Shown: one piece after another, positions 17,346-26,553 of the stretch
Numbering within the stretch: the first letter of the stretch is position 1
How the letters are laid out: every line of letters begins with the position of its first letter
Source: an uncultured Muribaculaceae bacterium
GTDB taxonomy: Bacteria > Bacteroidota > Bacteroidia > Bacteroidales > Muribaculaceae
NCBI GenBank assembly: GCA_910588035.1
Contig: CAJUPY010000001.1
Location: 274,814 to 338,813, forward strand
Direction of reading: 5' to 3'
DNA: 64,000 nt
Position numbers and translations under genes: made by a program
The notes under the pieces: generated by a model
Told to the model about the DNA's origin: nothing
Database searches by the model: none
Seen by the model: only the letters and a program-made list of their open reading frames with translations

Positions 17346-18278
17346 TCAAAGCAGATATTGCGATGAAATCGATTGATTTTCGTGCACGCGACGGATTGTG
17401 TCGGCAAAGAGATGTGCCACAGAGATTATGGTTGCCTTCTTGCAATCTTTGTTAAACGGAATGCTGTTGGTGAAAATCATCTCTGTCAAAGAGCAATTGT
17501 CGACACGCTCAGAAGCCGGATCGCTCATGATCGCATGAGAGCAAAGCGCGCGAACCGATTTTGCTCCGTTAGCCATCATAAGATCGGCAGCCTTGGTGAT
17601 TGTTCCGGCTGTGTCAACCATGTCATCAATCAAAATGACATTCTTATCTTTGACATCACCGATGACTGTCATCGTTGCTACAACATTGGCCTTAGCCCGC
17701 TGTTTGTGACAGAGCACCAAAGGCACATTGAAATATTTTGCATAACTATTTGCCCGTTTGGCACCACCGACATCTGGAGTGGCAATGACAAGGTCAGGAA
17801 GATTCAACGACTCAATGTAGGGAATGAAGACCGACGAACCATAGAGGTGGTCAACCGGCACGTTGAAGAAACCTTGAATCTGATCGGCATGCAAATCCAT
17901 TGTGATCACGCGGTCAACACCGGCTGTCGAAAGCAAATCAGCAACCAGTTTGGCTGCGATCGACACACGCGGTTTGTCTTTTCTGTCTTGACGTGCCCAA
18001 CCGAAATAAGGCATGACGGCAATGATCGATTTTGCCGAAGCGCGTTTAGCGGCATCAATCATCAGAAGCAGCTCCATCAGATTGTCACAGTTAGGAAATG
18101 TTGACTGAACGAGATATACTTCGCAACCGCGAATTGATTCCTCGAACGATACCTCGAATTCCCCGTCAGCAAAATGCTGAATATTCATTTTGCCAAGTTC
18201 TACACCGAGGTCTTTACAGATTTCTTCTGCCATGTAACGTGATTTCGTTCCGGCAAAGATCTTGAAGGGTGGTAACAT
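17346..18278 (-). CDS. prs: Ribose-phosphate pyrophosphokinase
   Basis: Makes PRPP from ribose 5-phosphate and ATP for nucleotide, histidine and tryptophan synthesis. The 310-residue cytosolic enzyme shows FADGEFEVSFEESIRG, the flexible catalytic loop YFGWARQDRKDKPRVSIAA, the metal and ATP site DLHADQIQGFF, and the PRPP loop VILIDDMVDTAGTI. Length and motifs are those of class I enzymes. It lies 87 bases after the GH13 gene on the same strand but has its own -7 element (18317-18324), so separate expression is likely. Confidence 0.97.
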   Translation of the reverse strand: MLPPFKIFAGTKSRYMAEEICKDLGVELGKMNIQHFADGEFEVSFEESIRGCEVYLVQSTFPNCDNLMELLLMIDAAKRASAKSIIAVMPYFGWARQDRKDKPRVSIAAKLVADLLSTAGVDRVITMDLHADQIQGFFNVPVDHLYGSSVFIPYIESLNLPDLVIATPDVGGAKRANSYAKYFNVPLVLCHKQRAKANVVATMTVIGDVKDKNVILIDDMVDTAGTITKAADLMMANGAKSVRALCSHAIMSDPASERVDNCSLTEMIFTNSIPFNKDCKKATIISVAHLFADTIRRVHENQSISSQYLL

Positions 18279-18316
18279 AGAAACTGTAAATTGTTATGTA
18301 AAAGAATTTCTAATTG

Positions 18317-18324
18317 CAAAGGTA
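18317..18324 (-). promoter_or_regulatory. -7 element upstream of prs
   Basis: TACCTTTG on the minus strand matches TAnnTTTG and lies 39 bases before the prs ATG. No -33 TTG is seen at the normal distance. Confidence 0.45.
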
Positions 18325-18365
18325 ATGATTTTGTCCCAAGTAAGACTTCATTTCAAAAAGAAATT

Positions 18366-20060
18366 TCACGCTTTCTTTATTTTGTCATGCTCAATCTTCC
18401 AAACCACCGCATTGTGTGGTGCAATGAATGTATCAAAAGGCGATTCATCTGAAACTGTCTTCTCTGCCGTCTCGCCGGTGAGCAGATCAACACATTCGAC
18501 TGTTCCCCGGGGCAGCTCCAACATCTCGAAAGCGGCAGTCGGAATCTTTATGCGCAGATCGCAGGTATTGGTACCGAAATTGACAGCGATCACCAATGTC
18601 GTTTTCTCATAACTGCGCATATAGACATACTGTCGATGAGGGTTCAACGAGCTGTTATCGTAGTTCACATACATAAGGTCAAAGAAGCTTCCGTCTGATA
18701 TGGCTTTCTCAGTGTTACACATATTCATAACTTTACCATATCGTTCCCTGAGCCAACGTTCACGTGAAGTCAACTTGCTTAGTCCCGGTTTTCCATTGTT
18801 GAGCCAACGGCGAAGTGTCGGAATACTCCAATAATCAAATATTGTCGTACGTCCGTCATGTCCGCTGAAGCCTTCGGCATCGGCGGCCGGTTCTCCAAGT
18901 TCCTGCCCCATGTAAATCATGAAAGGCCCGGTTGACATTGTCGCACTCACAATGAGCGACGGTAAGACCAGAGCCGGATCTCCGGCATAATATTCCGATG
19001 CAAAACGTTGCTCATCGTGGTTCTCAAGAAAGTTGAGCATTTTTTGACCGATTCCCTCGACAGTCTGCCAACAGTTCGTCAACCTGGCTGCTGAGAAATG
19101 GCTGCACTGAATTCCTCGCAGTGTGTCATACAGATTAACTTTGTCGTAGAGGTAATCAAACCGGGCGCGGCCAAGAAATTCACGATAAAGAGCTACATCA
19201 TATATCTCTGCAATAAAGATCAGATCGGGATAATCTTTTTTCACCTGCGGTATGGCCCATTCCCAAAATTCGACGGGAACCATAAATGCCATGTCACACC
19301 TGAAGCCGTCAATTTTCCTTGACGCCCAATATCGGAGTATGTGCAGCATTTTGAACCAGGTTGACGGAATAGGGTCAAAATGGCGAGAGCCGTCTCCATA
19401 GTCGACACCATAATTCAACTTGACAGTCTCATACCAATCGTTAGGGCCGGGAAACGCAGTGAAGCAATCATTTCCAGATGCCTTCGCCGGAAATTCCACA
19501 TAGGCATCGTCACCCTCGCCAAGATCAATCGAAGGTGCGAATAATTGACGTGTGATGTAATAGAAGTTATTGTCGCGACGGAAAAACATCGTATTGTCAT
19601 CACCGACACCGAAATCTTCGATTCCAACAGGTTTCACATCTGACTCATAGCGTCGGGCGACATGATTCGGAACAAAATCTATGATGACTTTCAGTCCTGA
19701 CTTATGGGTGCGCTCAACGAGTCTGTCAAATTCCGATAGACGCTTCTCTACATTCTCGGCGATATCCGGATCAATATCATAATAGTCGCTGATAGCATAA
19801 GGTGAGCCGGCTTTTCCCTTGACTACATGAGGGTTATCGCGTTTTATTCCGAAATGGCTGTAGTCGGTCGCATGGGCGTGCTCAATGACACCGGTATACC
19901 ACACGTGGGTCACTCCCAGATCTTTGATCGATTTCAAGACGCGGCCGGTGATCGCGTTCATTTTTCCACACCCGTTCTGCTCTATTGTTCCGTCGTGGCG
20001 GCATGTCTCACAATAGTTCGTGAATAATCTCGGCAATAGTTGATAGATGATTGGCTTCAT
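18366..20060 (-). CDS. Alpha-amylase family (GH13) glycosidase
   Basis: A 564-residue enzyme with all GH13 hallmark regions: DFVPNHVARRY (region I), DGFRCDMAF with the nucleophile Asp (region II), FIAEIYD with the acid Glu (region III) and FLENHDEQR (region IV). A C-terminal all-beta domain follows (from about residue 490). No signal peptide is seen, so it works in the cytoplasm, probably on glycogen or imported maltodextrins. ATG 20060 (MKPIIYQLLPRLF) fits the family; the upstream frame to 20159 overlaps the patatin gene and is rejected. It follows that gene by 22 bases. The exact subfamily and linkage specificity cannot be read. Confidence 0.92.
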   Translation of the reverse strand: MKPIIYQLLPRLFTNYCETCRHDGTIEQNGCGKMNAITGRVLKSIKDLGVTHVWYTGVIEHAHATDYSHFGIKRDNPHVVKGKAGSPYAISDYYDIDPDIAENVEKRLSEFDRLVERTHKSGLKVIIDFVPNHVARRYESDVKPVGIEDFGVGDDNTMFFRRDNNFYYITRQLFAPSIDLGEGDDAYVEFPAKASGNDCFTAFPGPNDWYETVKLNYGVDYGDGSRHFDPIPSTWFKMLHILRYWASRKIDGFRCDMAFMVPVEFWEWAIPQVKKDYPDLIFIAEIYDVALYREFLGRARFDYLYDKVNLYDTLRGIQCSHFSAARLTNCWQTVEGIGQKMLNFLENHDEQRFASEYYAGDPALVLPSLIVSATMSTGPFMIYMGQELGEPAADAEGFSGHDGRTTIFDYWSIPTLRRWLNNGKPGLSKLTSRERWLRERYGKVMNMCNTEKAISDGSFFDLMYVNYDNSSLNPHRQYVYMRSYEKTTLVIAVNFGTNTCDLRIKIPTAAFEMLELPRGTVECVDLLTGETAEKTVSDESPFDTFIAPHNAVVWKIEHDKIKKA

Positions 20061-20082
20061 GGATATTTGTTTGTATTCTTTC

Positions 20083-20943
20083 TTATGTTTCTGATTTGAG
20101 TTCTGACTTGAAGTCTGCCCACCATTCACATCGTTTGATCGCGCGGCGCATGGTGGCATAGCCGCTGATGAAGACTTTATTTATATCTTTCAGGTTAAAG
20201 ACCTGATAACTTGCAATCTCGGGTATCTCAACCGCGAGATCACACAACGCCTGGTCTTCTTTCTGATTGGCTTTGGCCAGCAGATTGTAAGTTCTCATTG
20301 CAGTCTGAAACAGGGAGTCAGATTTTCCATGCTTCAAAACCGGGCTGCAGTTCACTCCGACAAGCCTGCGGCATTTGTCTCTTATAATCCACGACGGCAT
20401 GTTTCTGACCACACCACCGTCCACATAGGTCACACCGTCAATCACGACAGGTTCAAAACAAATCGGAATGCTGCACGATGCGACAACGCGTGGGGCAATC
20501 TCACCCGAATGGAACTCTGCCTGACAACCATTGCTGAAATCTGTCACGCCGAGAAAGGTCGGAATCGGCAAATCCTCTAATTTCTCATAGGGCGAAATCC
20601 ACTCTCTCAAGCACTCCCTGAAACGATCGAGACAGAAAAAGCCACTGCTTTTGTTAAACGAGAAATTAAATTCACAGAAATCTTTGAAATGGCGTTTATT
20701 AAACAATGTCATGATTTTTTCGACAGACAATCCCGATGCATACAGAACCGCCACCACGGAGCCGGCACTAACCCCTGCGATAATATCAGGTTTGACACCG
20801 TCCTCCTCAAGGGCTTTCAACGCGCCTAAATGTGCAAATCCTCTGGCTCCACCACCGCTTAGCGCAATGCCAAGGCCTTTGACTTCACTTTTTTTCCGCG
20901 TTTCTTCGGAGGCTGTAAGTTTATTTTCAGTTGCCTGTTTCAT
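20083..20943 (-). CDS. Patatin-like phospholipase family protein
   Basis: A 286-residue serine lipid acyl hydrolase of the patatin/RssA type. It shows the oxyanion loop SGGGARGFAHLG (about residue 29), the nucleophile elbow GVSAGS (about 58) and the catalytic Asp in VDGGVVRNMP (about 175). No signal peptide is present, suggesting a cytosolic or membrane-associated role in lipid turnover; the substrate is unknown. It is the first gene of a unit with the GH13 enzyme, driven by the promoter at 20963-20993. Confidence 0.9.
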   Translation of the reverse strand: MKQATENKLTASEETRKKSEVKGLGIALSGGGARGFAHLGALKALEEDGVKPDIIAGVSAGSVVAVLYASGLSVEKIMTLFNKRHFKDFCEFNFSFNKSSGFFCLDRFRECLREWISPYEKLEDLPIPTFLGVTDFSNGCQAEFHSGEIAPRVVASCSIPICFEPVVIDGVTYVDGGVVRNMPSWIIRDKCRRLVGVNCSPVLKHGKSDSLFQTAMRTYNLLAKANQKEDQALCDLAVEIPEIASYQVFNLKDINKVFISGYATMRRAIKRCEWWADFKSELKSET

Positions 20944-20962
20944 ATAAAATCTCTTTCAACAA

Positions 20963-20993
20963 CAAAGTTAAATATATTTTCACAATTCAACAA
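20963..20993 (-). promoter_or_regulatory. Promoter of the patatin/GH13 unit
   Basis: Minus strand TTG (20993-20991), 20 bases, then TAACTTTG (20970-20963), 20 bases before the ATG. Confidence 0.65.
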
Positions 20994-21054
20994 CCTGGCG
21001 GCTCCAATTGTTTTCATTGGAAATTAAGTTGACCGGCACAACCAGATATACACT

Positions 21055-21101
21055 TTAAAACATAACCGACACCGTTCCCGATGTAGAGGAACGATGTCGG
21101 T
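21055..21101 (-). terminator. Terminator after adk
   Basis: ACCGACACCGTTCC (from 21065) pairs with GGAACGATGTCGGT (to 21101), with one mismatch. It lies 24 bases past the adk stop on the minus strand, and the RNA then reads into a T-rich run (ATGTTTTAAA). Confidence 0.75.
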
Positions 21102-21124
21102 GAATATGCGATCCATGCGGAATC

Positions 21125-21706
21125 TCAATCGTTTTTCTCTTTGTCAAGTCTCGTTTTAATCTCCTTGAAAATAGATTCAACCGAACCTGTTCCGTCAATT
21201 CCGTGATATTTTCCTTCGGCAATATATAAATCGCGCAACGGACTGGTCTGACTGTGATATACATCAAGTCTTTTTTTGACGGTATCGAGGTTGTCGTCGG
21301 CACGGCCGGTTTCCTGACCTCGTTTGAGTATGCGTTTCACAAGTTCTTCTTCTCCGACTTCAAGACCTACGACAGCATGAACCTTCGAGCCACGGCGTGC
21401 GAGCATTTCATTAAGCGCGTGTGCCTGAGGAACCGTCCGTGGGAAACCATCGAATATCACACCGTCTCGCGTGGCCTGATTCTTTTCCAACAGGTCATCA
21501 AGAATGTCCACCATCAAATTGTCGGGAATAAGCTGTCCCTGCGAAATATAGCTGTCTGCGATTTTTCCAAGTTCTGTGCCGTTGGCAATGTGTTCACGCA
21601 GAACTTCGCCGGTTGAGATGTGATACAGCCCGTATTCGTTGATGAGCCGTTCGCTTTGCGTACCCTTGCCACTGCCGGGCGCGCCAAAAATCACTACATT
21701 AAACAT
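21125..21706 (-). CDS. adk: Adenylate kinase
   Basis: Interconverts ATP, AMP and ADP. The 193-residue protein has the P-loop FGAPGSGKGTQS (residues 7-18), the AMP-binding TGEVLREHI and DGFPRTVPQAHAL blocks, and RADDNLDTVKKRL near the end. It has the short lid (RILKRGQETGRADD) without the zinc-type cysteine lid. It follows hpt by 17 bases, forming a two-gene purine unit. Confidence 0.97.
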   Translation of the reverse strand: MFNVVIFGAPGSGKGTQSERLINEYGLYHISTGEVLREHIANGTELGKIADSYISQGQLIPDNLMVDILDDLLEKNQATRDGVIFDGFPRTVPQAHALNEMLARRGSKVHAVVGLEVGEEELVKRILKRGQETGRADDNLDTVKKRLDVYHSQTSPLRDLYIAEGKYHGIDGTGSVESIFKEIKTRLDKEKND

Positions 21707-21723
21707 TATATATCTATTGGAAT

Positions 21724-22269
21724 TTATGCGTTGTCTTCTTTCAAGACATAGATATCCTCGAGATTTCTCGCGATGCCGTCAAGATCGAGACCAAATCCGA
21801 TAATAAACTTCGGGGAAATCGAGAATCCGACATAGTCGGGCTTGACATCTGTCTGCAATGACTCAGGTTTGAACAGCAACGTTGCGATCTTCAACGACGC
21901 CGGCTCCATTTTCTGCAGGTCGGCTACAAGTTTCTTGATCGTGTTGCCGGTGTCGATTATATCTTCGACAATAATAACCGTACGGTCTTTGATATTTTCA
22001 CCAAGACCGATCACTTCTTTCACTACTCCGGTCGACCCCATGCCCTCATAGCTTTTCAGACGAATGAACGTGATTTCGGCATCCATATCAACCGCGCGGA
22101 ACAAATCGGCTGCAAAAGGGAAAGCTCCGTTGAGCACACAAACAAACAAGGGCACCGTACCCTCACAGTCGCGTTTGATCACACCGGCAAGCTCCTTGAT
22201 GCGAGCTGCGATAGTCTCTTTCTCAATGTATGGCTCAAATGTGAGCCCGTTATATTGAACCTGTTTCAT
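21724..22269 (-). CDS. hpt: Hypoxanthine phosphoribosyltransferase
   Basis: Salvages hypoxanthine (and usually guanine) with PRPP. The 181-residue protein shows FVCVLNGAFPFAADL, the flexible-loop region RLKSYEGMGSTG, the PRPP signature VIIVEDIIDTGNTI and the end block FIIGFGLDLDG. ATG 22269 begins MKQVQYNGLTFEPYI and lies about 12 bases after the expected transcription start; the longer frame to 22416 would run through the promoter and is rejected. Confidence 0.95.
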   Translation of the reverse strand: MKQVQYNGLTFEPYIEKETIAARIKELAGVIKRDCEGTVPLFVCVLNGAFPFAADLFRAVDMDAEITFIRLKSYEGMGSTGVVKEVIGLGENIKDRTVIIVEDIIDTGNTIKKLVADLQKMEPASLKIATLLFKPESLQTDVKPDYVGFSISPKFIIGFGLDLDGIARNLEDIYVLKEDNA

Positions 22270-22286
22270 TGCGATAATTTGTGTTG

Positions 22287-22317
22287 CAAATTTACAAACT
22301 TTTTCGATCATGCCCAA
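22287..22317 (-). promoter_or_regulatory. Promoter of hpt-adk
   Basis: Minus strand TTG (22317-22315), 20 bases, then TAAATTTG (22294-22287). The region 22318-22460 beyond it holds nothing I can name. Confidence 0.7.
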
Positions 22318-22460
22318 TTTTTTTTGCCACACATTGCAAACGCCTCTGACATTTAACACAGCAGAGTCTGAAACACCGTCAAAAACAAACTGTAACACAA
22401 CGACTTGCGTCTCCACACGAGCAACTCCGGCGAACTAAGTCAAAAAAAATGGATCGATTA

Positions 22461-22493
22461 TTTGATTTATCCCAATGATTATTGCTATATTCG
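22461..22493 (+). promoter_or_regulatory. Promoter of the pRiA4b-ORF3-like gene
   Basis: TTTG at 22461-22464, 21 bases, then TATATTCG at 22486-22493, one mismatch to the -7 consensus. Confidence 0.5.
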
Positions 22494-22538
22494 CATTATA
22501 ATTATCAACTCAACCGAAACAAACTAAAATCTGTATAT

Positions 22539-23087
22539 ATGGTATTTAATTTCAGGCTCGTCTCTGACGAAATTCCAAATTTCAGACGCGACATCGAGAT
22601 CGATGCCGATGCATCTTTTCTTGATTTCAAAAATGCTATCTGCGACTCTGTCAATTTTGACAAAAACCAGATCTGCTCTTTCTTCATTTGCGCAGACAAT
22701 TGGGAAAAGGAAAAAGAAATAACCATGATGGATATGGGAAGCGACTCTGACCAGGACGTCTATCTGATGGAAGACTCGATTCTCAGCGATCTTATTGAAG
22801 ACGAGGGCCAGCGGCTGATCTTCACATTCGACTACATGACCGACCGCTCTCTTTTCATTGAAATGAAAGAGATCATCACCCGGAAGAACCTGAAAGATCC
22901 TGTATGCACTTTATCGCGTGGTGATGCTCCGGCACAGACAATGGATTTTGAAGACTTTGAAGAAAAAGTCAACAGCAAAGCCAGTGCCGCCATTGACGAT
23001 CTTGACGAAGATTTCTATGGGTCTGACAGCTACAACGATGACGAGCTCGACACAGAGTCGTTCGACGAAATGACTTTCGAACAATAG
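22539..23087 (+). CDS. pRiA4b ORF-3-like family protein
   Basis: A 182-residue soluble protein. The first 105 residues resemble the plasmid pRiA4b ORF-3 fold: FRRDIEIDADASFLDFKNAICDSVNFDK, then CSFFICADNWEKEKEITMMDMG and RLIFTFDYMTDRSLFIEM. The tail, from about residue 130, is very acidic and disordered-looking (DDLDEDFYGSDSYNDDELDTES). The function of the family is unknown; the domain name comes from a plasmid ORF and does not imply mobility here. ATG 22539 is chosen because homology starts at MVFNFRL. It stands alone between hpt and clpB. Confidence 0.75.
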   Translation: MVFNFRLVSDEIPNFRRDIEIDADASFLDFKNAICDSVNFDKNQICSFFICADNWEKEKEITMMDMGSDSDQDVYLMEDSILSDLIEDEGQRLIFTFDYMTDRSLFIEMKEIITRKNLKDPVCTLSRGDAPAQTMDFEDFEEKVNSKASAAIDDLDEDFYGSDSYNDDELDTESFDEMTFEQ

Positions 23088-23299
23088 CGATATTTCACCA
23101 TTATCCAACCTACCACACCCGGGCTGCCGCAAATATGACGACAGTTCGGGTGTCACTTTTCATGTCCCGTACAGAACTATAACTTAATTTTTTCAAATCA
23201 ATAAACCTTTGTCACCAAATATTGTTAATTTTATAAAGCAAGTCATGGCGACATGTTCATGACGTTTTGAACTCACAATCAATTATTTTATTCAGATAT

Positions 23300-25888
23300 A
23301 TGAATTTCAACAGTTTTACAATCAAGTCGCAGGAAGCGATCCAAAAAGCGGTCGAACTGACCCGTGAAGCCGGGCAGCAGCAGATCGAACCTGCCCACCT
23401 GCTGATGGCAATCCTGACCGAAGGAGAGTCGTTAGTGAAATTCATCTTCCAGAAGATCGGCGTCAATCTGCCGCTCGTCAGCCAAAGTGTCGAGCGAGAA
23501 ATCTCATCTTTTCCGAAAGTAAGCGGCGGAGAGCCTTATCTGAGCCGCACATCAAACGATGTTTTGCAGAAAGCACTTGATGTCGCCAAGAAAATGGGTG
23601 ACGAATATGTGACTCTTGAAGCCATGCTGATCGCGATTTTCGAAATCAACTCTCCGGCATCGACGATTCTGAAAGATGCAGGCATGAGTGAAAAAGAACT
23701 CAAAGCCGCAATCGACGAACTGAGAAAAGGAAAGAAAGCAACTGACCAAAGTGCGGAAGAGAGCTACAATGCGCTCAGCAAATATGCTGTCAATCTCAAC
23801 GAACGTGCCCGATCAGGCAAACTCGATCCGGTAATTGGCCGAGACGATGAAATCAGACGCGTGCTACAGATTCTGAGTCGCAGAACAAAAAACAATCCGA
23901 TGCTCATAGGCGAACCGGGAACAGGCAAGACCGCGATCGCAGAAGGACTTGCCCAACGCATTGTGCGCGGTGATGTACCCGAAAACCTGAGAAGCAAACA
24001 GATCTTTTCTCTTGACATGGGAGCCCTTGTCGCAGGGGCAAAATATAAGGGTGAATTTGAAGAACGCTTAAAAGCTATCGTAAATGAAGTCACCCAGAGC
24101 GATGGTGAGATCATTCTTTTCATCGATGAGATCCACACACTTGTCGGTGCCGGTAAAGGCGAAGGTGCCATGGACGCGGCAAACATTCTGAAACCTGCAC
24201 TCGCGCGTGGCGAACTGAGAAGCATAGGTGCGACCACACTCGATGAATACCAGAAATATTTTGAAAAGGACAAGGCTCTTGAACGACGATTCCAGAAGGT
24301 AATGGTCAACGAACCGGATGAAACAAGTGCGATCGCGATTCTCCGCGGCCTCAAAGAGCGATATGAGAACCACCACAAAGTGAGAATTCGTGACGAAGCG
24401 ATAGTCGCGGCCGTACAATTGTCCGAACGATACATCACCGACCGTTTTCTACCCGACAAGGCAATAGACCTGGTAGACGAGGCCGCCTCAAAACTTCGTC
24501 TTGAAATCGACTCTGTGCCTCAGGCTCTTGACGAGATATCGAGAATGATCGCCCAAAAAGAGATCGAACGTGAAGCGATCAAAAGAGAAGGCGACAAGGA
24601 AAGAGTCAGAGAAATTGAAAAAGACATTGCCTCTCTTCGTGAAGACGAGAAAGAATATACGGCCAAATGGAAAGCTGAAAAAGAACTCATAAACAAAATT
24701 CAGCAAAACAAAATCGACATTGAGCAACTCAATTTCGAGGCTGAACGTGCCGAACGAGAAGGCGACTATGCACGTGTGGCAGAAATACGCTATTCCCGCA
24801 TTCAGCAGAAAGAACAAGAAAACAAAGACATTCAGCAGCAACTCAAAGTGATGCAAGGCGAGAAGGCTCTCATCAAAGAGGAAGTTGACGCTGAAGACAT
24901 CGCCGATGTCGTTTCCCGCTGGACCGGCATTCCAGTGAACAAGATGGTTCAGAGTGAGAAAGAAAAATTGCTCCACCTTGAAGATGAGCTTCACAACCGT
25001 GTGGTCGGCCAGAATGAAGCCATTCAGGCTATTGCCGATGCTGTGCGTCGAAGCCGTGCCGGTCTGAACGATCCCCGCCGGCCTATCGGATCGTTCATCT
25101 TTCTCGGAACAACCGGAGTCGGAAAGACCGAGTTGGCCAAAGCTCTCGCAGAATATCTGTTTGACGATGAGAACATGATGACCCGAATCGACATGAGCGA
25201 ATATCAGGAGAAACATGCCGTCAGCCGTCTTGTCGGAGCACCTCCGGGATATGTAGGCTATGATGAAGGTGGCCAGCTGACCGAGGCAGTCAGACGCAAA
25301 CCCTACTCTGTTGTGCTGTTTGACGAAATCGAGAAAGCCCACCCCGATGTCTTCAACATTCTGCTTCAGGTTCTTGACGACGGGCGTCTGACCGACAACA
25401 AAGGCCGAATGGTCAATTTCAAGAACACCATTATAATAATGACCTCAAACATGGGTTCAAATGTCATTCGCGAGAATTTCGCTGAAATGACCGAAGAAAA
25501 CAAGGCTGAGACTGTCGAAAAGACAAAAGAGGAAGTTCTTGAAATGTTGAAACAGACAATCAGACCTGAATTTCTGAACCGCATTGACGAAATCATAATG
25601 TTCACGCCCCTTAACGAGAAAGAGATAGAGGAAATTGTCGGTCTGCAAGTCAAATCTATCAGGAAGATGCTCGCATCAAACGGCATCGAGCTTGAAGTGA
25701 CACCGGCCGCATTACGCTACCTCGCAGAGGAGGGCTACGATCCCGAATTCGGTGCACGCCCCGTCAAAAGGGTCATTCACCGAATGGTACTCAACCGTCT
25801 GTCCAAAGACATCCTTTCGCAGAAAGTCGACAAAGACCGTCCGATTGTGATTGATGTTGACAATGACGGACTCATCTTTAAAAATTAA
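23300..25888 (+). CDS. clpB: ATP-dependent chaperone ClpB
   Basis: A disaggregase of 862 residues that works with DnaK to rescue aggregated proteins after stress. The order is complete: N-domain (about 1-145), first AAA+ module with Walker A GEPGTGKTA and Walker B ILFIDEIHT, the long middle coiled coil (about 400-525), a second AAA+ module with GTTGVGKTE and VVLFDEIEKAHP, and the C-terminal D2-small domain. ATG 23300 (MNFNSFTIKSQEAIQ) is the family start; the frame from 23267 is not supported. Upstream lie AACCTTTG (a near -7 element, about 23207) and a GTCATG/CATGAC hairpin in the leader. No CIRCE-type operator was seen. Confidence 0.97.
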   Translation: MNFNSFTIKSQEAIQKAVELTREAGQQQIEPAHLLMAILTEGESLVKFIFQKIGVNLPLVSQSVEREISSFPKVSGGEPYLSRTSNDVLQKALDVAKKMGDEYVTLEAMLIAIFEINSPASTILKDAGMSEKELKAAIDELRKGKKATDQSAEESYNALSKYAVNLNERARSGKLDPVIGRDDEIRRVLQILSRRTKNNPMLIGEPGTGKTAIAEGLAQRIVRGDVPENLRSKQIFSLDMGALVAGAKYKGEFEERLKAIVNEVTQSDGEIILFIDEIHTLVGAGKGEGAMDAANILKPALARGELRSIGATTLDEYQKYFEKDKALERRFQKVMVNEPDETSAIAILRGLKERYENHHKVRIRDEAIVAAVQLSERYITDRFLPDKAIDLVDEAASKLRLEIDSVPQALDEISRMIAQKEIEREAIKREGDKERVREIEKDIASLREDEKEYTAKWKAEKELINKIQQNKIDIEQLNFEAERAEREGDYARVAEIRYSRIQQKEQENKDIQQQLKVMQGEKALIKEEVDAEDIADVVSRWTGIPVNKMVQSEKEKLLHLEDELHNRVVGQNEAIQAIADAVRRSRAGLNDPRRPIGSFIFLGTTGVGKTELAKALAEYLFDDENMMTRIDMSEYQEKHAVSRLVGAPPGYVGYDEGGQLTEAVRRKPYSVVLFDEIEKAHPDVFNILLQVLDDGRLTDNKGRMVNFKNTIIIMTSNMGSNVIRENFAEMTEENKAETVEKTKEEVLEMLKQTIRPEFLNRIDEIIMFTPLNEKEIEEIVGLQVKSIRKMLASNGIELEVTPAALRYLAEEGYDPEFGARPVKRVIHRMVLNRLSKDILSQKVDKDRPIVIDVDNDGLIFKN

Positions 25889-25926
25889 CTGAAACACACC
25901 AAACCTCTAATCAAAATTCAAGTATT

Positions 25927-26394
25927 ATGAAAAAGTTCTATTACCTGCTCCTTGCGTTACCTCTGATGCTTTTCGCATCTTGCCACGACGACGACAACGA
26001 CATTCCCGATGTTGACCTCTCGGTTCAGTTTGAAAATGCCACATTGGCCAATGACACGCTCTATGTAGTCCAAGGCGATACGGTAGTCATTGCAGACATT
26101 CAGTTGATCAACAACACCGGAAAGAAAGGTGCAGTCGGAAACGTAAACATCTATTGGGACCGCTTCTACGTGACCCCGGTATTCCTTCCTTTCAGTTTCG
26201 AGACTGCCAATCAACCTGTCGGACGCCATCTGCTCGGCGTTGAGGCAAGCGTATTTGTCGTTGACTATCCGGTTTGTTTCGGATACATGGAATATCCCGT
26301 CAAAATCGTCAAAGACGAGTCTCAGATCCCGACCGGAACACCCGATCCGACCATTGGCGGACATGCATCCATAAGCTCTAAAAGCAGACAGTGA
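25927..26394 (+). CDS. Putative lipoprotein of unknown function
   Basis: A 155-residue protein with a lipoprotein signal: basic start MKKF, a hydrophobic core and lipobox LFAS-C19, followed by a very acidic HDDDNDIPD stretch. The acid residues right after Cys resemble the export signal of Bacteroidetes surface lipoproteins. The rest looks beta-rich (VNIYWDRFYVTPVFLPFSF); no family is recognised. It follows clpB by 38 bases and ends before a strong terminator, so it may share the clpB transcript, which would make it stress-linked. That is inference from position only. Confidence 0.75.
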   Translation: MKKFYYLLLALPLMLFASCHDDDNDIPDVDLSVQFENATLANDTLYVVQGDTVVIADIQLINNTGKKGAVGNVNIYWDRFYVTPVFLPFSFETANQPVGRHLLGVEASVFVVDYPVCFGYMEYPVKIVKDESQIPTGTPDPTIGGHASISSKSRQ

Positions 26395-26417
26395 CACCGC
26401 TGTCTAACCAATAACTG

Positions 26418-26446
26418 AAAAAGCGCGGAAAATCCGCGCTTTTTCT
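26418..26446 (+). terminator. Rho-independent terminator
   Basis: AAAAAGCGCGGA pairs with TCCGCGCTTTTT around a short AAAA loop, followed by CTTTG. It ends the clpB/lipoprotein unit. Confidence 0.92.
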
Positions 26447-26480
26447 TTGTGAAACAGGCTGATAATTAAAATATTTATCG

Positions 26481-26488
26481 TAAATTTG
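26481..26488 (+). promoter_or_regulatory. -7 element upstream of thrS
   Basis: TAAATTTG matches the consensus, 65 bases before the thrS ATG. No convincing -33 element is seen. The leader shows no T-box. Confidence 0.5.
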
Positions 26489-26553
26489 CACCCGACTATT
26501 GTTTGACGGCCATGTTGTATATGGCAGTTTCATGATAAACAGCTAAAACCCAA

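Noticed and set aside
17373..18104. Frame of 243 codons opposite prs
   Set aside because: Shadow of prs; no start context and Cys/His-rich composition.
22539..23087. Mobile-element origin suggested by the pRiA4b plasmid domain name
   Set aside because: No transposase, terminal repeats or target duplication; the domain is common in chromosomes.
23764..24459. Antisense frame of 231 codons opposite the first clpB ATPase domain
   Set aside because: Ser/Arg-rich composition and no promoter or motif; shadow of the real gene.
24488..25342. Long antisense frame (284 codons) opposite clpB
   Set aside because: It is the mirror of a highly conserved gene, has an odd Phe/Leu-rich composition and no domain; a shadow of clpB codon use.
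26489..26553. T-box or tRNA-like leader upstream of thrS
   Set aside because: The leader is only about 60 bases and lacks specifier-stem and T-box motifs.
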